The position numbers and the translations under genes are program-made. Below the pieces are notes generated by a model. That model searched no databases and was not told where the DNA came from. It saw only the letters and a program-made list of their open reading frames with translations. Positions 45,621 through 56,664 of a DNA stretch of 64,000 bases are shown here, piece by piece. The DNA is from Cyrtodaria siliqua. Taxonomy: Eukaryota; Mollusca; Bivalvia; Adapedonta; Hiatellidae. Numbering within the stretch: the first letter of the stretch is position 1; the number at the start of each line of letters is the position of its first letter. The stretch lies in assembly GCA_037043455.1 (NCBI GenBank), contig JAWPHD010010266.1:16001-80000 (forward strand), in the 5' to 3' direction.

Positions 45621-46448
45621 ACGACATTCAAACAGTTTATGTCCACATCGAAAAGACAAAGCTAAGAAATTAAACGCATTCCCATGGGCACATTGAAACA
45701 CTCAGTGTGGCAAGTAAGATCTCTAGATTCAAAGTCTACCATGCTGTATCACAAACGTTACAGAAATTAAGACGTTTTAGGCAAATGCTATCAATAGTGT
45801 TTGCTGAATCGATTATAAAACTGTGTTTGAAAATATGTGTGTTTTTTTGTTGTTGTTTTTAATCTGTTTTATATTTTTCAGTGCCATTTCTGCCTTAATT
45901 AAGCTGCACCCGTAGATGTCCTGAATGTTCAGGAATGTCCAAGAAAAGAATATAGTATGTGTCGGTCTTCCATTGTTTGTGGTTGTTTATGACTGCGTCC
46001 TGCTTTAATAGTAGAACTCAGCATTAATAACCTGCAACGGATGGCTTGAACTTGCAACCAAACTAAAAAGGACTGGATGTACATGTACCATTAATGAGGC
46101 GCAGTCATCTGTGGTTGATGGATACAATAGTGGGATAAGTGATGTACCAAACAATCAGTTGTGGCCAACGATTAGTTATTTAGTAATTGATATTAAGTTA
46201 TGACATTCCACAAGAGATCATTGCAAAAAATATTATCGCTGACATACAAGCTACTTAGTCAAGAATCCGTCAGATTACCACCATCTCAAAATAGTACAAA
46301 ATAAACTCCTTTTTTGTATACAAAGAAAGTTACATTTTTTTCGCGTACAATGCGGAGACGGAGAAGCGAACCCGAGCTGCATTCCTCTAGTGACATTGGT
46401 GAGAAGTGAGTGAGTTCAAGTACGTTATCCAGACATGATTTGATATTT
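45621..46448. other. Intergenic, no gene recognised
   Basis: No protein-like frame or repeat seen. A T-rich run lies near 45840-45870. Confidence 0.4.
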
Positions 46449-46690
46449 TGTAGCGCATCCGTGGTTGAGAGGGTAAAGACTCTGCAATGGAAACCATCTC
46501 AGCGCTAGAATTAGTTATAATCCCACTGGGAGCTCGACTTGTAAGTGTCAATTCTTATGAACGACGGGAAGTATACAGTATGTGTCTTACATATTCTACC
46601 CTGGAATAAGTAAGTTGTCTGCTTCCACCACTAAAAAATGTTGACCGTCATACATAGCCTAAAATGTGCTGGAAAATGACATTTTACACC
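46449..46690 (+). mobile_element. SINE-like repeat, copy 2 (tRNA Ser/Leu-like head)
   Basis: GCATCCGTGGTTGAGAGGGT is a plausible A-box/D-arm region of a class-II tRNA, and AGTTATAATCCC (46513-46524) is a decayed B box. The 3' part matches copy 1 up to ACCGTCATACATAGCCTAAA and ATGTGCT. Confidence 0.6.
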
Positions 46691-47081
46691 AAACAAACAA
46701 AAACGATTTAAGTTTTATTTTAATTGCCCTTAACAAAAATGTTCTTGTCCGGTCCATGTGGTAAGTAGTATCTATGGGTCCTTTATTCAAGGTCATGCAG
46801 TTTTCATGTCCTCTTAAACCCCTTCTTTTTCTTTCGAGTAAAGAGCTAGGAACTTCATACATGTAGATCATAATTAGCTCTTAAAATAATGAGAGCTACC
46901 TAATTGGCCTATGTGTTTTCAATAGACCGTTTGTTGCACATTAAATTGATGTTTACATGTTCAAGGTCAGTGTGAATATTGATGTACTTCTGGTGTTCAT
47001 TCCAATAAGCTGTCCAACATCGTTACCGTATCATTAATATATTGAGCGTGAACATCATCACTTAAGTTCAAGGTCAAGCAT
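46691..47081. other. Intergenic, no gene recognised
   Basis: Short frames only. Nothing stands out. Confidence 0.4.
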
Positions 47082-47170
47082 CTTGCGCAAGACATTTTCC
47101 CTTGGCTTTGTCCGTCTGATGGGGATGGTAAATAGAAGGTCAACACTACCAAAGGCTATCCTGTCTGCAT
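47082..47170 (+). mobile_element. SINE fragment
   Basis: CTTGCGCAAGACATTTTCCC, TTGGCTTTGTCCGTC and TGGGGATGGTAAA match the body of the 42506-42990 SINE. The tRNA head and tail are missing. Confidence 0.65.
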
Positions 47171-47339
47171 GTTAAATAATTATTACAATTTTTCTGACAG
47201 TAAGAGTAGGGCAGGGTTTCACGATTAATCTAGTCTTCAGCTCTTACTGAGATGGCTCTAATAACCAAAATGTGCTGATGATTATTTCATTTGCATTCCA
47301 GTGTTTTTTTTTAATGATTTGAGCTCGCTATGAGGCAGT

Positions 47340-47770
47340 GCCTTATTCATATTACAAATGACATTGAAACATACACATTGACGTATGCACTATGAAATTT
47401 GCAAAATGCTTCCAGAATATTGCAGTACGCATCCTGAACATGCACTTTGCTTTCTAATAAAACTAATAAAATGCATTATGAGAGACAATCATTGCATCAT
47501 GCAACTGAATGTTTAACTATGCAACAAGAACATTGTATTTCATAGCAAGAACATTGTATTATGCAACATGTTAATTCCATTATGCATGCAACCAGAACGT
47601 TGCATTATGCAACCCGAGCACTGTATTAACTAGCATGCATAGTGCAGTTTGCAACATAAACGTTGCATTATGCAACATCAACTTTGAATTATGCTACATG
47701 AAAATGCTCTATCAGTGCAACATCTAGCATGTTTAACCAGAACGTTGCAGTACGCAACTTGAACGTTGTG
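47340..47770 (+). repeat. Degenerate 21-bp minisatellite, second locus
   Basis: Units such as AACATTGTATTATGCAACAT and AACGTTGCATTATGCAACAT place this in the same family as 36540-39290, 8 kb away. Confidence 0.8.
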
Positions 47771-47804
47771 ACCTATCTATCAATTTTCGTAGTGTCTTAT
47801 TAAA

Positions 47805-48612
47805 GTGCATGCTGTGTGATACTCATTGCCTAAACTCATTATGCAGGTAAATACTAAACTAACGCATGCTGTGTGATACGCATTGCCTAAACTCATTATG
47901 CAGGTAAATACTTAACTAACGCATGCTGTGTGATACTCATTGCCTAAACTCATTATGCAGGTAAATACTTAACTAACGCATGCTGTGTTATACTCATTGC
48001 CTAAACTCATTATGCAGGTATATACTTAACTAACGCATGCTGTGTGATACTCAGTGCCTAAACTCATTATGCAGGTAAATACTTAACTAACGCATGCTGT
48101 GTGATACTCATTGCCTAAACTCATTATGCAGGTAAATACTTAACTAACGCATGCTGTGTGATACTCATTGCCTAAACTCATTATGCAGGTATATACTTAA
48201 CTAACGCATGCTGTGTAATACTCAATGCCTAAACTCATTATGCAGGTAAATACTTAACTAACGCATGCTGTGTGATACTCATTGCCTAAACTCATTATGC
48301 AGGTACATGATGTATATACTTAACTAACGCATGCTGTGTGATACTCAATGCCTAAACTCATTATGCAGGTAAATACTTAACTAACGCATGCTGTGTGATA
48401 CTCATTGCCTAAACTCATTATGCAGGTAAATACTTAACTAACGCATGCTGTGTGATACTCATTGCCTAAACTCATTATGCAGGTAAATACTTAACTAACG
48501 CATGCTGTGTGATACTCATTGCCTAAACTCATTATGCAGGTAAATACCTAACTAACGCATGCTGTGTGATACTCATTGCCTAAACTCATTATGCAGGTAA
48601 ATACTTAACTAA
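47805..48612 (+). repeat. 57-bp minisatellite, ~14 units
   Basis: The unit is ACTCATTGCCTAAACTCATT, ATGCAGGTAAATACTTAACT, AACGCATGCTGTGTGAT. It is nearly uniform. One unit carries a GTACATGATGTATATAC expansion near 48302. It starts just after a degenerate 21-bp array. Confidence 0.95.
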
Positions 48613-48664
48613 CGCATATGTAATACATAGTTAACGTTCGTATGCATTTGTGTAGTATAAACGT

Positions 48665-48812
48665 ACTTAATAATAGCAATTGTGTCCATGCAATCTGAAC
48701 AGACGACGTTTTAGTTTGCTGTTCAACCGTATCTCCAATCGAGCATTAATTAAACAAAACAAATGAGAATATTATTGACATAGTCTTAGTTGGGTCTTAT
48801 AACTATTGACTA
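48665..48812 (+). mobile_element. Module shared with the 17776-18466 insertion
   Basis: CATGCAATCTGAACAGACGA, TTTGCTGTTCAACCGTATCT, CCAATCGAGC, ACAAAACAAATGAGAATATT and ATTGACATAGTCTTAG are colinear with the reverse complement of about 17795-17915. In both places the module lies within about 60 bases of the end of an unrelated minisatellite. Confidence 0.75.
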
Positions 48813-48849
48813 GTGTATATACATATTCCTAGATAAAACGTGTACGTTG

Positions 48850-50522
48850 ATTCGGACCTAAGCAACATGTGTACATTTTCGAGGTCTTAGGTAAATTGTA
48901 TACATGTACGAGGTCCTAAATAAATTGTGTGCTAGGACGCAGTCCTAGTATAATTGTGCACAATAACGAGGTCTTGAGTAATGAGTGTATATGAACGAGG
49001 TCCTACGTAAATTGTGTGCTAAGACGCGGTCCTAATATAATTGCGTATACGAACGAGGTCTTAAGTAATGAGTGTTTATGAACGAGGTCCTAAGTAAAGT
49101 GTGTGCTAGGACGCGGTCCTAATATAATTGCGTATACAAACAAGGTCTTAAGTAATGAGTGTATATGAACGAGATCCTACGTAAATTGTGTGCTAAGACG
49201 CGGTCCTAATATAATTGCGTATACGAACGAGGTCTTAAGTAATGAGTGTTTATGAACGAGGTCCTAAGTAAAGTGTGTGCTAGGACGCGGTCCTAATATA
49301 ATTGCGTATACGAACGAGGTCTTAAGTAATGAGGGTAACTACACTGAACACATAAACTCGGTCCTAAGTACATTGAGTACATGTACGATGTCCTACGTAG
49401 ATTAATTACATGGACTAGGGCTTAAGAATAGTCTGTTCATGGACTAGGTCATAAGTACCCTGAGTACACGGACGAGGTCCGAAGAACATTGTGTACTTGT
49501 GTGAGGGACTAAATACATTGTGTACTTGTGTGAGGGACTAAATACATTGTGTACTTGTGTGAGGGACTAAATACATTGTGTACTTGTGTGAGGGACTTAA
49601 TACATTGTGTACAAGGACAAGGTTCTAAGTATTCTGAGTACACGTGCGAGGGCCTAAGTACAGTGTGTATATGGACAAGGTCCTAAGTATTCTGAGTACA
49701 CCTGCGACAGCCTGAGTACAGTGTGTACATGAACGAAGTTCTTCGTACATTGTGTACATGTGCGAGGGCATAATTACATTGTGTACATGTGCGAGGGACT
49801 TATTTTTTTGTTTACATGTGCGAGGGCGTAAGTGCAGTGTATACATGCGCGAAGGCATAAGTACATTGTGTACATGGACGAGTGCCTAAGTACATTGTGT
49901 ACATGTGCGAGGGCCTAGATACATGAGTATCTTGTGTACAATGGCGAGGCCTAAGTATATTGTGTAAATGGGCGAGGACTTTTACATTTATATATGGACG
50001 TGTGCCTAAGTACGTTGTGTACATGGACGACGTTCTAAGTCCACCGAGTACATGAATTGAATTGAATTGGATTTTATAGTCGCACCAACAGCTAAGGTCA
50101 TATGACCAACAGCTAAGGTCATATGGCGACTTTCCAGCTTCCATTGGTGGAGGAAGACCCCTCCGGTGCCACTCCGGGCAATTTTCGTGCACGGGCGGGC
50201 ACCTGGGTAGAACCTGCGACGTTCCGCAAGCCAGCTGGATAGCTTCCTCACATAAAGATTCCTAGGCCCCTGAGGGATCGAACCTACAGCGATGGAGGGC
50301 CTAAGTACGTCGTGCATATGTGCGAGGGCCTAAGTACGTTGGGTACATGGACGAAGTTCTAAGTATATTGAGTACATGGAGGGCCTAAGTACGTCGTGCA
50401 TATGTGCGAGGGCCTAAGTACGTTGAGTACATGGATGGCCTAAGTACATCGTGCATATGTGCGACGGCCTAAGTACGTTGGGTACATGGACGAAGTTCGA
50501 AGTATCGATACTAGGCCCTAAG
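48850..50522 (+). repeat. Degenerate ~28-bp minisatellite with ~140-bp higher-order units
   Basis: Basic units are like GTGTACATGGACGAGGTCCT plus AAGTACATT. Between 48960 and 49330 a compound unit with CGCGGTCCTAATATAATTGC recurs about every 140 bases. Four identical GTGTACTTGTGTGAGGGACT units sit near 49488-49605. The array is interrupted by a SINE (50053-50292). Confidence 0.85.
50053..50292 (-). mobile_element. Bivalve-type tRNA-derived SINE inserted in the minisatellite
   Basis: On the minus strand: B box GGTTCGATCCC (50284-50274), AAGCTATCCAGCTGGCTTGC, GTTCTACCCAGGTGCCCGCC, GGTCTTCCTCCACCAATGGA, AGCTGGAAAGTCGCCATATG and GGTGCGACTATAAAATCC, ending in AATTC repeats. I recognise this body from bivalve SINEs. 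The A-box half of the tRNA head is missing (5' truncation). A 21-base block (CATATGACCTTAGCTGTTGG plus T) is duplicated near the 3' end. Flanks share only ATG(G). Confidence 0.85.
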
Positions 50523-50714
50523 AATCGATGAGCATACATACTGCATACACCGCAATTCGCCAGGTATGCACGTATAACATGTACTTAGATACACAGGTGT
50601 TTCTTTTTTTTATAAACATCAGAACAAAGTAAATTATACGCTTCTAATATCATATTGCGATCAGACCGTACGTATATATCGATTGAATTCTAATTAAGAA
50701 TCACAGTATGTTTT
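50523..50714. other. Short unique spacer
   Basis: No feature seen between the ~28-bp array and the hairpin-element copies. Confidence 0.35.
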
Positions 50715-50843
50715 ATCCATAACTTTTATCTATAACTATGTTTTATCCATGAACAGTCTCAATAAAACCGAGTCTGCTGCTTTATTCTCTGAATTGTGTT
50801 TGTTGCTCTCAAAGGATCACCTTTATCAGTATTTATTAACATG
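50715..50843 (+). mobile_element. Dispersed hairpin element, copy 2a (3' part)
   Basis: CATGAACAGTCTCAATAAAA, CCGAGTCTGCTGCTTTATTC and CAAAGGATCACCTTTATCAG repeat the end of the neighbouring copy (51025-51118) almost exactly. Confidence 0.8.
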
Positions 50844-51118
50844 CACACTAGCGTTCGTTTAGTGCAGTGTGGCGGCTGTAAAAAGTCTCCCCGTGCTACG
50901 AATCAGTAGTGTTATTTTTTACTGGTCCTTTGGGACCAACGAGCCCAATATAGGTGGCTTTAAAGTAGAATACCGCTTAAGCCGGTGCTAGGGGGCGTGA
51001 GAAGTGTTGCTTCTTTCATTACTTCTCATGAACAGACTCAATAAAACCGAGTCTGCTTCTTTATTCTCTGAATTGTGTTTGTTGCTCTCAAAGGATCACC
51101 TTTATCAGTATTTATTTG
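50844..51118 (+). mobile_element. Dispersed hairpin element, copy 2b (longest)
   Basis: Order of blocks: CACACTAGCGTTCGTTTAGT with GTGTGGCGGC (50844-50876, the satellite-like segment), CTGTAAAAAGTCTCC, CAGTAGTGTTATTTTTTACT, GGTCCTTTGGGACCAACGAG, CCCAATATAGGTGGC, CCGCTTAAGCCGGTGCTAGG, GGGCGTGAGAAGTGTTGCTT, CTTCTCATGAACAGACTCAA and TAAAACCGAGTCTGC. The hairpin AGACTC/GAGTCT has a 9-base loop that contains AATAAA. Non-coding. Termini and class unknown; a non-autonomous DNA element or Helitron-like element is possible. Confidence 0.8.
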
Positions 51119-51195
51119 TGAAGTGCTTGTTAATTAAACACACGCTCTTAAAATATAGACAGTATTATCGAGTATGTAATATAAACCACCCGTAT

Positions 51196-51323
51196 ATTGC
51201 TTGGTTTAAATTTAACTTAACTATTTTACATGTTAAGACAACAATCGGCACATTGGTTGAGTAAATAAACAGCACACTGCGCATGCCCGTGTTTCCACCC
51301 CACATACAATTAAACCAAGCAAT
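51196..51323. repeat. Short inverted repeat
   Basis: ATTGCTTGGTTTAA (51196-51209) and TTAAACCAAGCAAT (51310-51323) are perfect inverted copies about 100 bases apart. May be a small MITE. Confidence 0.6.
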
Positions 51324-51724
51324 GTAATTGATCACCGAGGACGAGCCCGGATAATACACAGCCTAGCTGGAAGATAAGTTTAATATCGTAATTAAAACGT
51401 GTCATATTTAAATAAAATCAGTGTTGGATATAAAATCTGAGTTCTACAAGGTGAGTGTAATTAATTAATTATATAGTAATTTTAAATCATGTAACTAGGA
51501 GACAGCATTTGTCTTTCTCAAATTGTAAATCTTTAAGTAATCGGGAAAAATAGTTTAAGAAAAAACCCGACCATAGATATTTACGGATGTGAAGGAACAT
51601 ATATTATAAATATATAGTAAAGTAATATCAAACGATATATTAGCTTTGCTGATGATGTTATATTTTTCGTCGTTCCACTCGGAGACATATGTTTATAAAG
51701 GTCTCCCCTTGGTCAGGTATATCA
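51324..51724. other. AT-rich spacer, no gene recognised
   Basis: No repeat or frame stands out before the next minisatellite. Confidence 0.4.
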
Positions 51725-54480
51725 ATAAATTTACCCTCTTTCCGAATATGATACATTATGGTTAACTTTATCAATACATTTACATTTGTTCCAATTTACG
51801 AAACAGTATGCGTAATTATATCAACAATGGCCTCTTGTTTCCAATAAGAAAGAAATGTGGTTGCCATATACGATACATTATGGTCAGCTATATCAATACA
51901 CACCCACTTGTTCCCAAATACGATGCATTATGGTTAGCTATATCAATAAATATCCCCTCGTTCCCATATACGGTATGTTATGGTTAACTATATCAATAAA
52001 TCTCACCTCGTTCCCATTTACCATACATTATGATAAAAATACATGTATCAATAGTATGGTTAGCTATATCAATAATTCTCCCGTCGTTCCCGTATACGGT
52101 TTAGTATGGTTAAGTATATCAATAATTCTCCCGTCGTTCCCGTATACGGTGTAGTATAGTTAGCTATATCAATAATTCTCCCGTCGTCCCGTATACGGTG
52201 TAGTATGGTTAAGTATATCAATAATTCTCCCGTCGTTCCCGTATACGGTGTAGTATAGTTAGCTATATCAATAATTCTCCCGTCGTTCCCGTATGGTTAG
52301 CTATATCAATAATTTTACCGTCGTTCCCGTATACCGTGTAGTATGGTTAGCTATATAAATAATTGTCCCGTCGTTCCCGTATACGGTTTAGTATGGTTAA
52401 GTATATCAATAATTCTCCCGTCGTTCCCGTATACGGTGTAGTATGGTTAACTATATCAATAATTATCCCGTCGTCCCGTATACGGTGTAGTATGGTTAAG
52501 TATATCAATAATTCTCCCGTCGTTCCCGTATACGGTGTAGTATAGTTAGCTATATCAATAATTCTCCCGTCGTTCCGTATACGGTGTAGTATCGTTAGCT
52601 ATATCAATAATTATCCCGTCGTTCCCGTATGGTTAGCTATATCAATAACTCTTCCGTCGTTCCCGTATACGGTGTAGTATGGTTAAGTATATCAATAATT
52701 CTCCCGTCGTTCCCGTATACGGTGTAGTATGGTTAAGTATATCAATAATTCTCCCGTCGTTCCCGTATACGGTGTAGTATGGTTAACTATATCAATAATT
52801 CTCCCGTCGTTCCCGTATACGGTGTAGTATAGTTAAGTACATCAATAATTCTCCCGTCGTTCCCGTATACGGTGTAGTATGGTTAACTATATCAATAATT
52901 CTCCCGTCGTTCCCGTATACGGTGTAGTATGGTTAAGTATATCAATAATTCTCCCGTTGTTCCCGTATACGGTGTAGTATGGTTAAGTATATCAATAATT
53001 CTCCCGTCGTTCCCGTATACGGTGTAGTATAGTTTAGTACATCAATAATTCTCTCGTCGTTCCCGTATACGGTGTAGTATGGTTAGCTATATCAATAATT
53101 CTCCCGTCGTTCCCGTATATGCTTTATATATATACGGTGCATTATGGTTAACTATATATGTATCCATCAATTTCCCCTCATTCCCATATACGGTGCATTA
53201 TGGTTAGCTATATCAATAAATTTCCTCTCGTTCTCATATATGTTACGTTATGGTTAACGATAACAATAAATCTCACCTCGTTCCCATATACGATACATTA
53301 TGGCTAGCCTTATCAATACACAAATATCTGCCCTCTTTTCGGTATACGCTCATTATATTTAGATATATCAATAACTCTCCTTCGTTCTCCATATAATATA
53401 TATGATGGTTAACTGTATACATAAGTATCCGCTCGTTCCGTAATACGATACATTATGGTTAGATATATCAATAAGCCTCCCTCGTTCATATACAATACAT
53501 TATGGTTAGATATATCAATAAACCTCCCTCGTTCCCATACAATACATTATGGTTAGATATATCAATAATCCTCCCTCGTTCCCATACAATAATTATGGTT
53601 AGATATATCAATAAACCTCCCTCGTTCCCATACAATACATTATGGTTAGATATATCAATAAACTTCCCTCGTTCCGATACAGTACATTATGGTTAGATAT
53701 ATCAATAAACCTCCCTCGTTCCCATACAGTACATGATGGTTAGATACATTATGGTTAGATATATCAATAAACCTCCCTCGTTCCCATACAATACATTATG
53801 GTTAGATAAATATATCAATAAACCGCCCTCGTTCCCATACAATACATTATGGTTAGATATATCAATAAAGCGCCTTCGTTCCCATGCCATACAGTATAGT
53901 TCCCATATACGATCCAGTATGGTAAACGATACATTATGATTAGATATATCAATAAACCTCCCTCGTTCCCATACAATACATTATATTTCCCATATACGAT
54001 ACATTATGGTTAGATATATCAGTAAACCTCCTTCGTTCTCATACAAAACATTATAGTTCCCATATACGATACAGTATGGTAAACGATACATTATGGATAT
54101 ATATATCACTAAACCTCCTTCGTTCTCATACAATACATTATAGTTCCCATATACGATACAGTATGGTAAACGATACATTATGGTTAGATATATCAATAAA
54201 CCTCCCTCGTTCATGTACAATATATTATGGTTAGATATATCAATAAACCTCCCTCGTTCCCATGCAATACATTATAGTTCCCATATACGATACAGTATGG
54301 TTCCCGCATACGACACATTTTGGTTCCCATGTACGATGTATTATGGTTCCCCCATACGACACATTTTGGTTCCCATGTACGATGTATTTTGGTTCCCGCA
54401 TACGACACAGTTTGGTTCCCATGTACGATGTATTATGGTTAGCTATTTAAACATATATCACATCGTTCCCATGGACGATA
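51725..54480 (+). repeat. ~50-bp minisatellite grading into a ~47-bp form, ~56 units
   Basis: Centre (52040-53120): GTATGGTTAAGTATATCAAT, AATTCTCCCGTCGTTCCCGT, ATACGGTGTA, 50 bp and fairly uniform. Right part (53460-54260): GTTAGATATATCAATAAACC, TCCCTCGTTCCCATACAATA, CATTATG, 47 bp. From 54285 a ~32-bp sub-repeat CCCATGTACGATGTATT/GGTTCCC dominates. The left edge (51725-52040) is diverged. Frames on both strands are incidental. Confidence 0.9.
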
Positions 54481-54909
54481 CTTGATTTATTTTCTAGCAT
54501 AACTTGGTATGTTTTATTCATAATTTTGTATTGCAGAGATGTTGAGATTTGATTTTATTTTCAGTACGTGATACAATTTGAGTTACTCGGTTTTTATCCT
54601 TAGGTTCTATAGTAAAATAAAAATCTTTGGCAGAGTAAAAATACCATAATTTTTAAGATTTTGATTTTAAAAGATACATATATTGAATCAATTTGCATGA
54701 ATGAGCATGAAATAGGCTGGGTTTTAAAAGAGTCACTCTGCAGATACCTTAATTTTAACAGTAAACTTGGTTGAACATCAAGGATAAAGACCGAGTTTAT
54801 CACCTACCAGAATGTATTGGTTATGTCTTATTTCTGGTCACTGATTGGTCAGTTTTTTTGATGATGCTCTGTCAAAATTATGAATAGCAAATCATGCTGA
54901 CAAATGAGA
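54481..54909. other. Intergenic, no gene recognised
   Basis: AT-rich. Ends at the TTAA border of the MITE. Confidence 0.4.
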
Positions 54910-55200
54910 TTAAAGGGACACATGGCAATCTTGATTTTCTATAAACTAGCAGCGTCCCGTTATTTTTTCTGCATAAATTGCATGTTTCAATCACTACTGT
55001 TAATTATAAGAATTGTATTTGGCATATTATTATTTTTTGATATTATTGCACCAATAATATATTAAAACTTATAGAATAATAAGACGAAATAGTGAATACT
55101 TAAAATTTGCTTTATTTAAATGAAACCAGGGTAAAAGTAAAAATGATACTGGATATATAAATCGAGACATCCATTTCAAGATTGCCGTGTGTCCCTTTAA
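54910..55200. mobile_element. MITE, 291 bp, best-preserved copy of the TTAAAGGGACAC family
   Basis: The termini TTAAAGGGACACATGGCAAT at 54910 and ATTGCCGTGTGTCCCTTTAA ending at 55200 are inverted repeats with one mismatch over 25 bases. TTAA borders suggest a TTAA target duplication, as for piggyBac/Kolobok-type transposases. No ORF, so it is non-autonomous. The same family is nested in the 622-4399 structure. Confidence 0.85.
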
Positions 55201-55367
55201 ATGCAATTTTACAAGCTTTACAAAAATAAGCAAGCGTGTTTTGTTTTGTTGAATGCTGTAAAGAAATAATTTGAACCAGCTAATATCAATGTGGGTAATA
55301 TTCGTAACATTATTTTAATGAGAACGACGTTTTATTTTACAGTAGTGCATACATGTTTTATGGCTAG

Positions 55368-55590
55368 ATAATAAGTACTGATAAAGGAGATCCTTTGAGA
55401 GCAACTAACACAATTAAGAGAATAAAGCAGCAGTCTCGGTTTTATTGAGTCTGTTCATGAGAAGTAATCGGAGAAGCAACACTTCTCACGCCCCCTAGCA
55501 CCGGCTTAAGCGGTATTCTACTTCAAAGTCACCTATATTGGGCTCGTTGGTCCCAAAGGACCATTAAAAATATAACACTACTGATTCGAT
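55368..55590 (-). mobile_element. Dispersed hairpin element, copy 3
   Basis: Reverse complement of about 50920-51118: AGGAGATCCTTTGAGAGCAA, GCAGTCTCGGTTTTATTGAG, TCTGTTCATGAGAAGTAATC, CGCCCCCTAGCACCGGCTTA, GGGCTCGTTGGTCCCAAAGG. Very similar to copy 2b, so both are fairly young. Confidence 0.82.
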
Positions 55591-55675
55591 ACACTAATTT
55601 GCTATACCAGTATTTAAGAGATGATTTTACAAATATGTAACACAACACCTAGTTCACGGTCCTCCACAACCCATT

Positions 55676-55870
55676 TCAATGGATAGTACGATTTAATTAA
55701 ATGTATACATGTACTGTTCATTGATAGGGTTATATTTCTGAGTCAATGGATAGTACGATTTAATTAAATATATACATGTACTGTTCATAGAAAGGGTTAT
55801 ATTTCTGAGTCAATGGATAGTATGATTTAATTAAATGTATAAATGTACTGTTCATAGACAGGGTTATACT
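55676..55870 (+). repeat. 67-bp tandem repeat, 3 units
   Basis: The unit TCAATGGATAGTACGATTTA, ATTAAATGTATACATGTACT, GTTCATTGATAGGGTTATAT, TTCTGAG occurs three times with a few differences. Confidence 0.9.
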
Positions 55871-56017
55871 TGCTTGAATGTGAATTGTAAACTGGTTAGA
55901 GATTAGATCATGGCAGAAGCCAGAGCAACAAGAGAATAGACCATTAAGGGCACGGCAAGACAAGATTGCAGACAAACATCAAACGTCACCGTCCTTTTGG
56001 GCTTTAGATAGACGTCA

Positions 56018-56655
56018 TCAGAGGGTGACCTGTCCAGTCATCGCACAATTAAAGAGGAAAGCATAGTGGCGAACTGTAAATGGGTCCACCACCAAGCATG
56101 CAGTGCGTTGCAAACTGATAGGGTCATAACCTCGTTTGATAAACCTTTTAACAAGTTTAACACAGATAGTATGAAAGTGATCATGACCAAGAGTTTACGA
56201 AGTTTGTAAATCACATCATCATAAAAATCAGGTTGTGATAGTCCTTGTCGCAGAAGAGTTCTTAAATTACTTTTATATGTGGAAAGAAGATGAGGGTTAC
56301 TATAAATAAAATAGTGCAAAGGTTTTACGAAGTTTATGGTAACGGTAGCCCTGATGGAATAGCTTCTTAGGTAAGCAAATATTACGAATATTAAAGTGCT
56401 CAACTCGAGTCCAAACTCTAGAAAAACGAATAAGTTGAGACGCCATAAGAAGTTGCTCGGGGAACATCCCAATCTAATTGGGGATAATTAACAATATCTC
56501 AAATTAAAATCATCTTTCTTGTTATAGATTTTGCTAATTAGTTCACCATTTTCAATAGAGAGATGTAAATCGAGAAAAGAAGCGCAAATATCAGAAATGT
56601 TAGCTTTTTTAAGTGGAAGTTCTTTAGGATATATATTATTACCCACAGGAGGAAA
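56018..56655 (-). pseudogene. Decayed reverse-transcriptase C-terminus (retroelement relic)
   Basis: Reading the minus strand from 56655, three frames supply consecutive pieces. The first is a segment with IYPKELPLKKAN and FLDLHLSIENGEL (about 56640-56500). The next has DVPRATSYGV, then CLPKKLFHQGYRYHKL. The third has NPHLLSTYKSNLRTLLRQGL and then, after another shift near 56188, KRFIKRGYDP and RTACLVVDPFTV, ending in TGA at 56018-56020. At least three frameshifts and several stops make it a pseudogene. I recognise the order of motifs from abundant bivalve mobile-element RT proteins. FLDL-type post-palm motifs suggest a Penelope-like or related RT, but the palm is missing, so the clade is tentative. 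The 5' edge meets the 47-bp minisatellite. Confidence 0.72.
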
Positions 56656-56664
56656 GAATTTACA

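Noticed and set aside
49625..50317. Overlapping 77-126-codon minus frames
   Set aside because: They cross a minisatellite and a SINE and follow no protein family.
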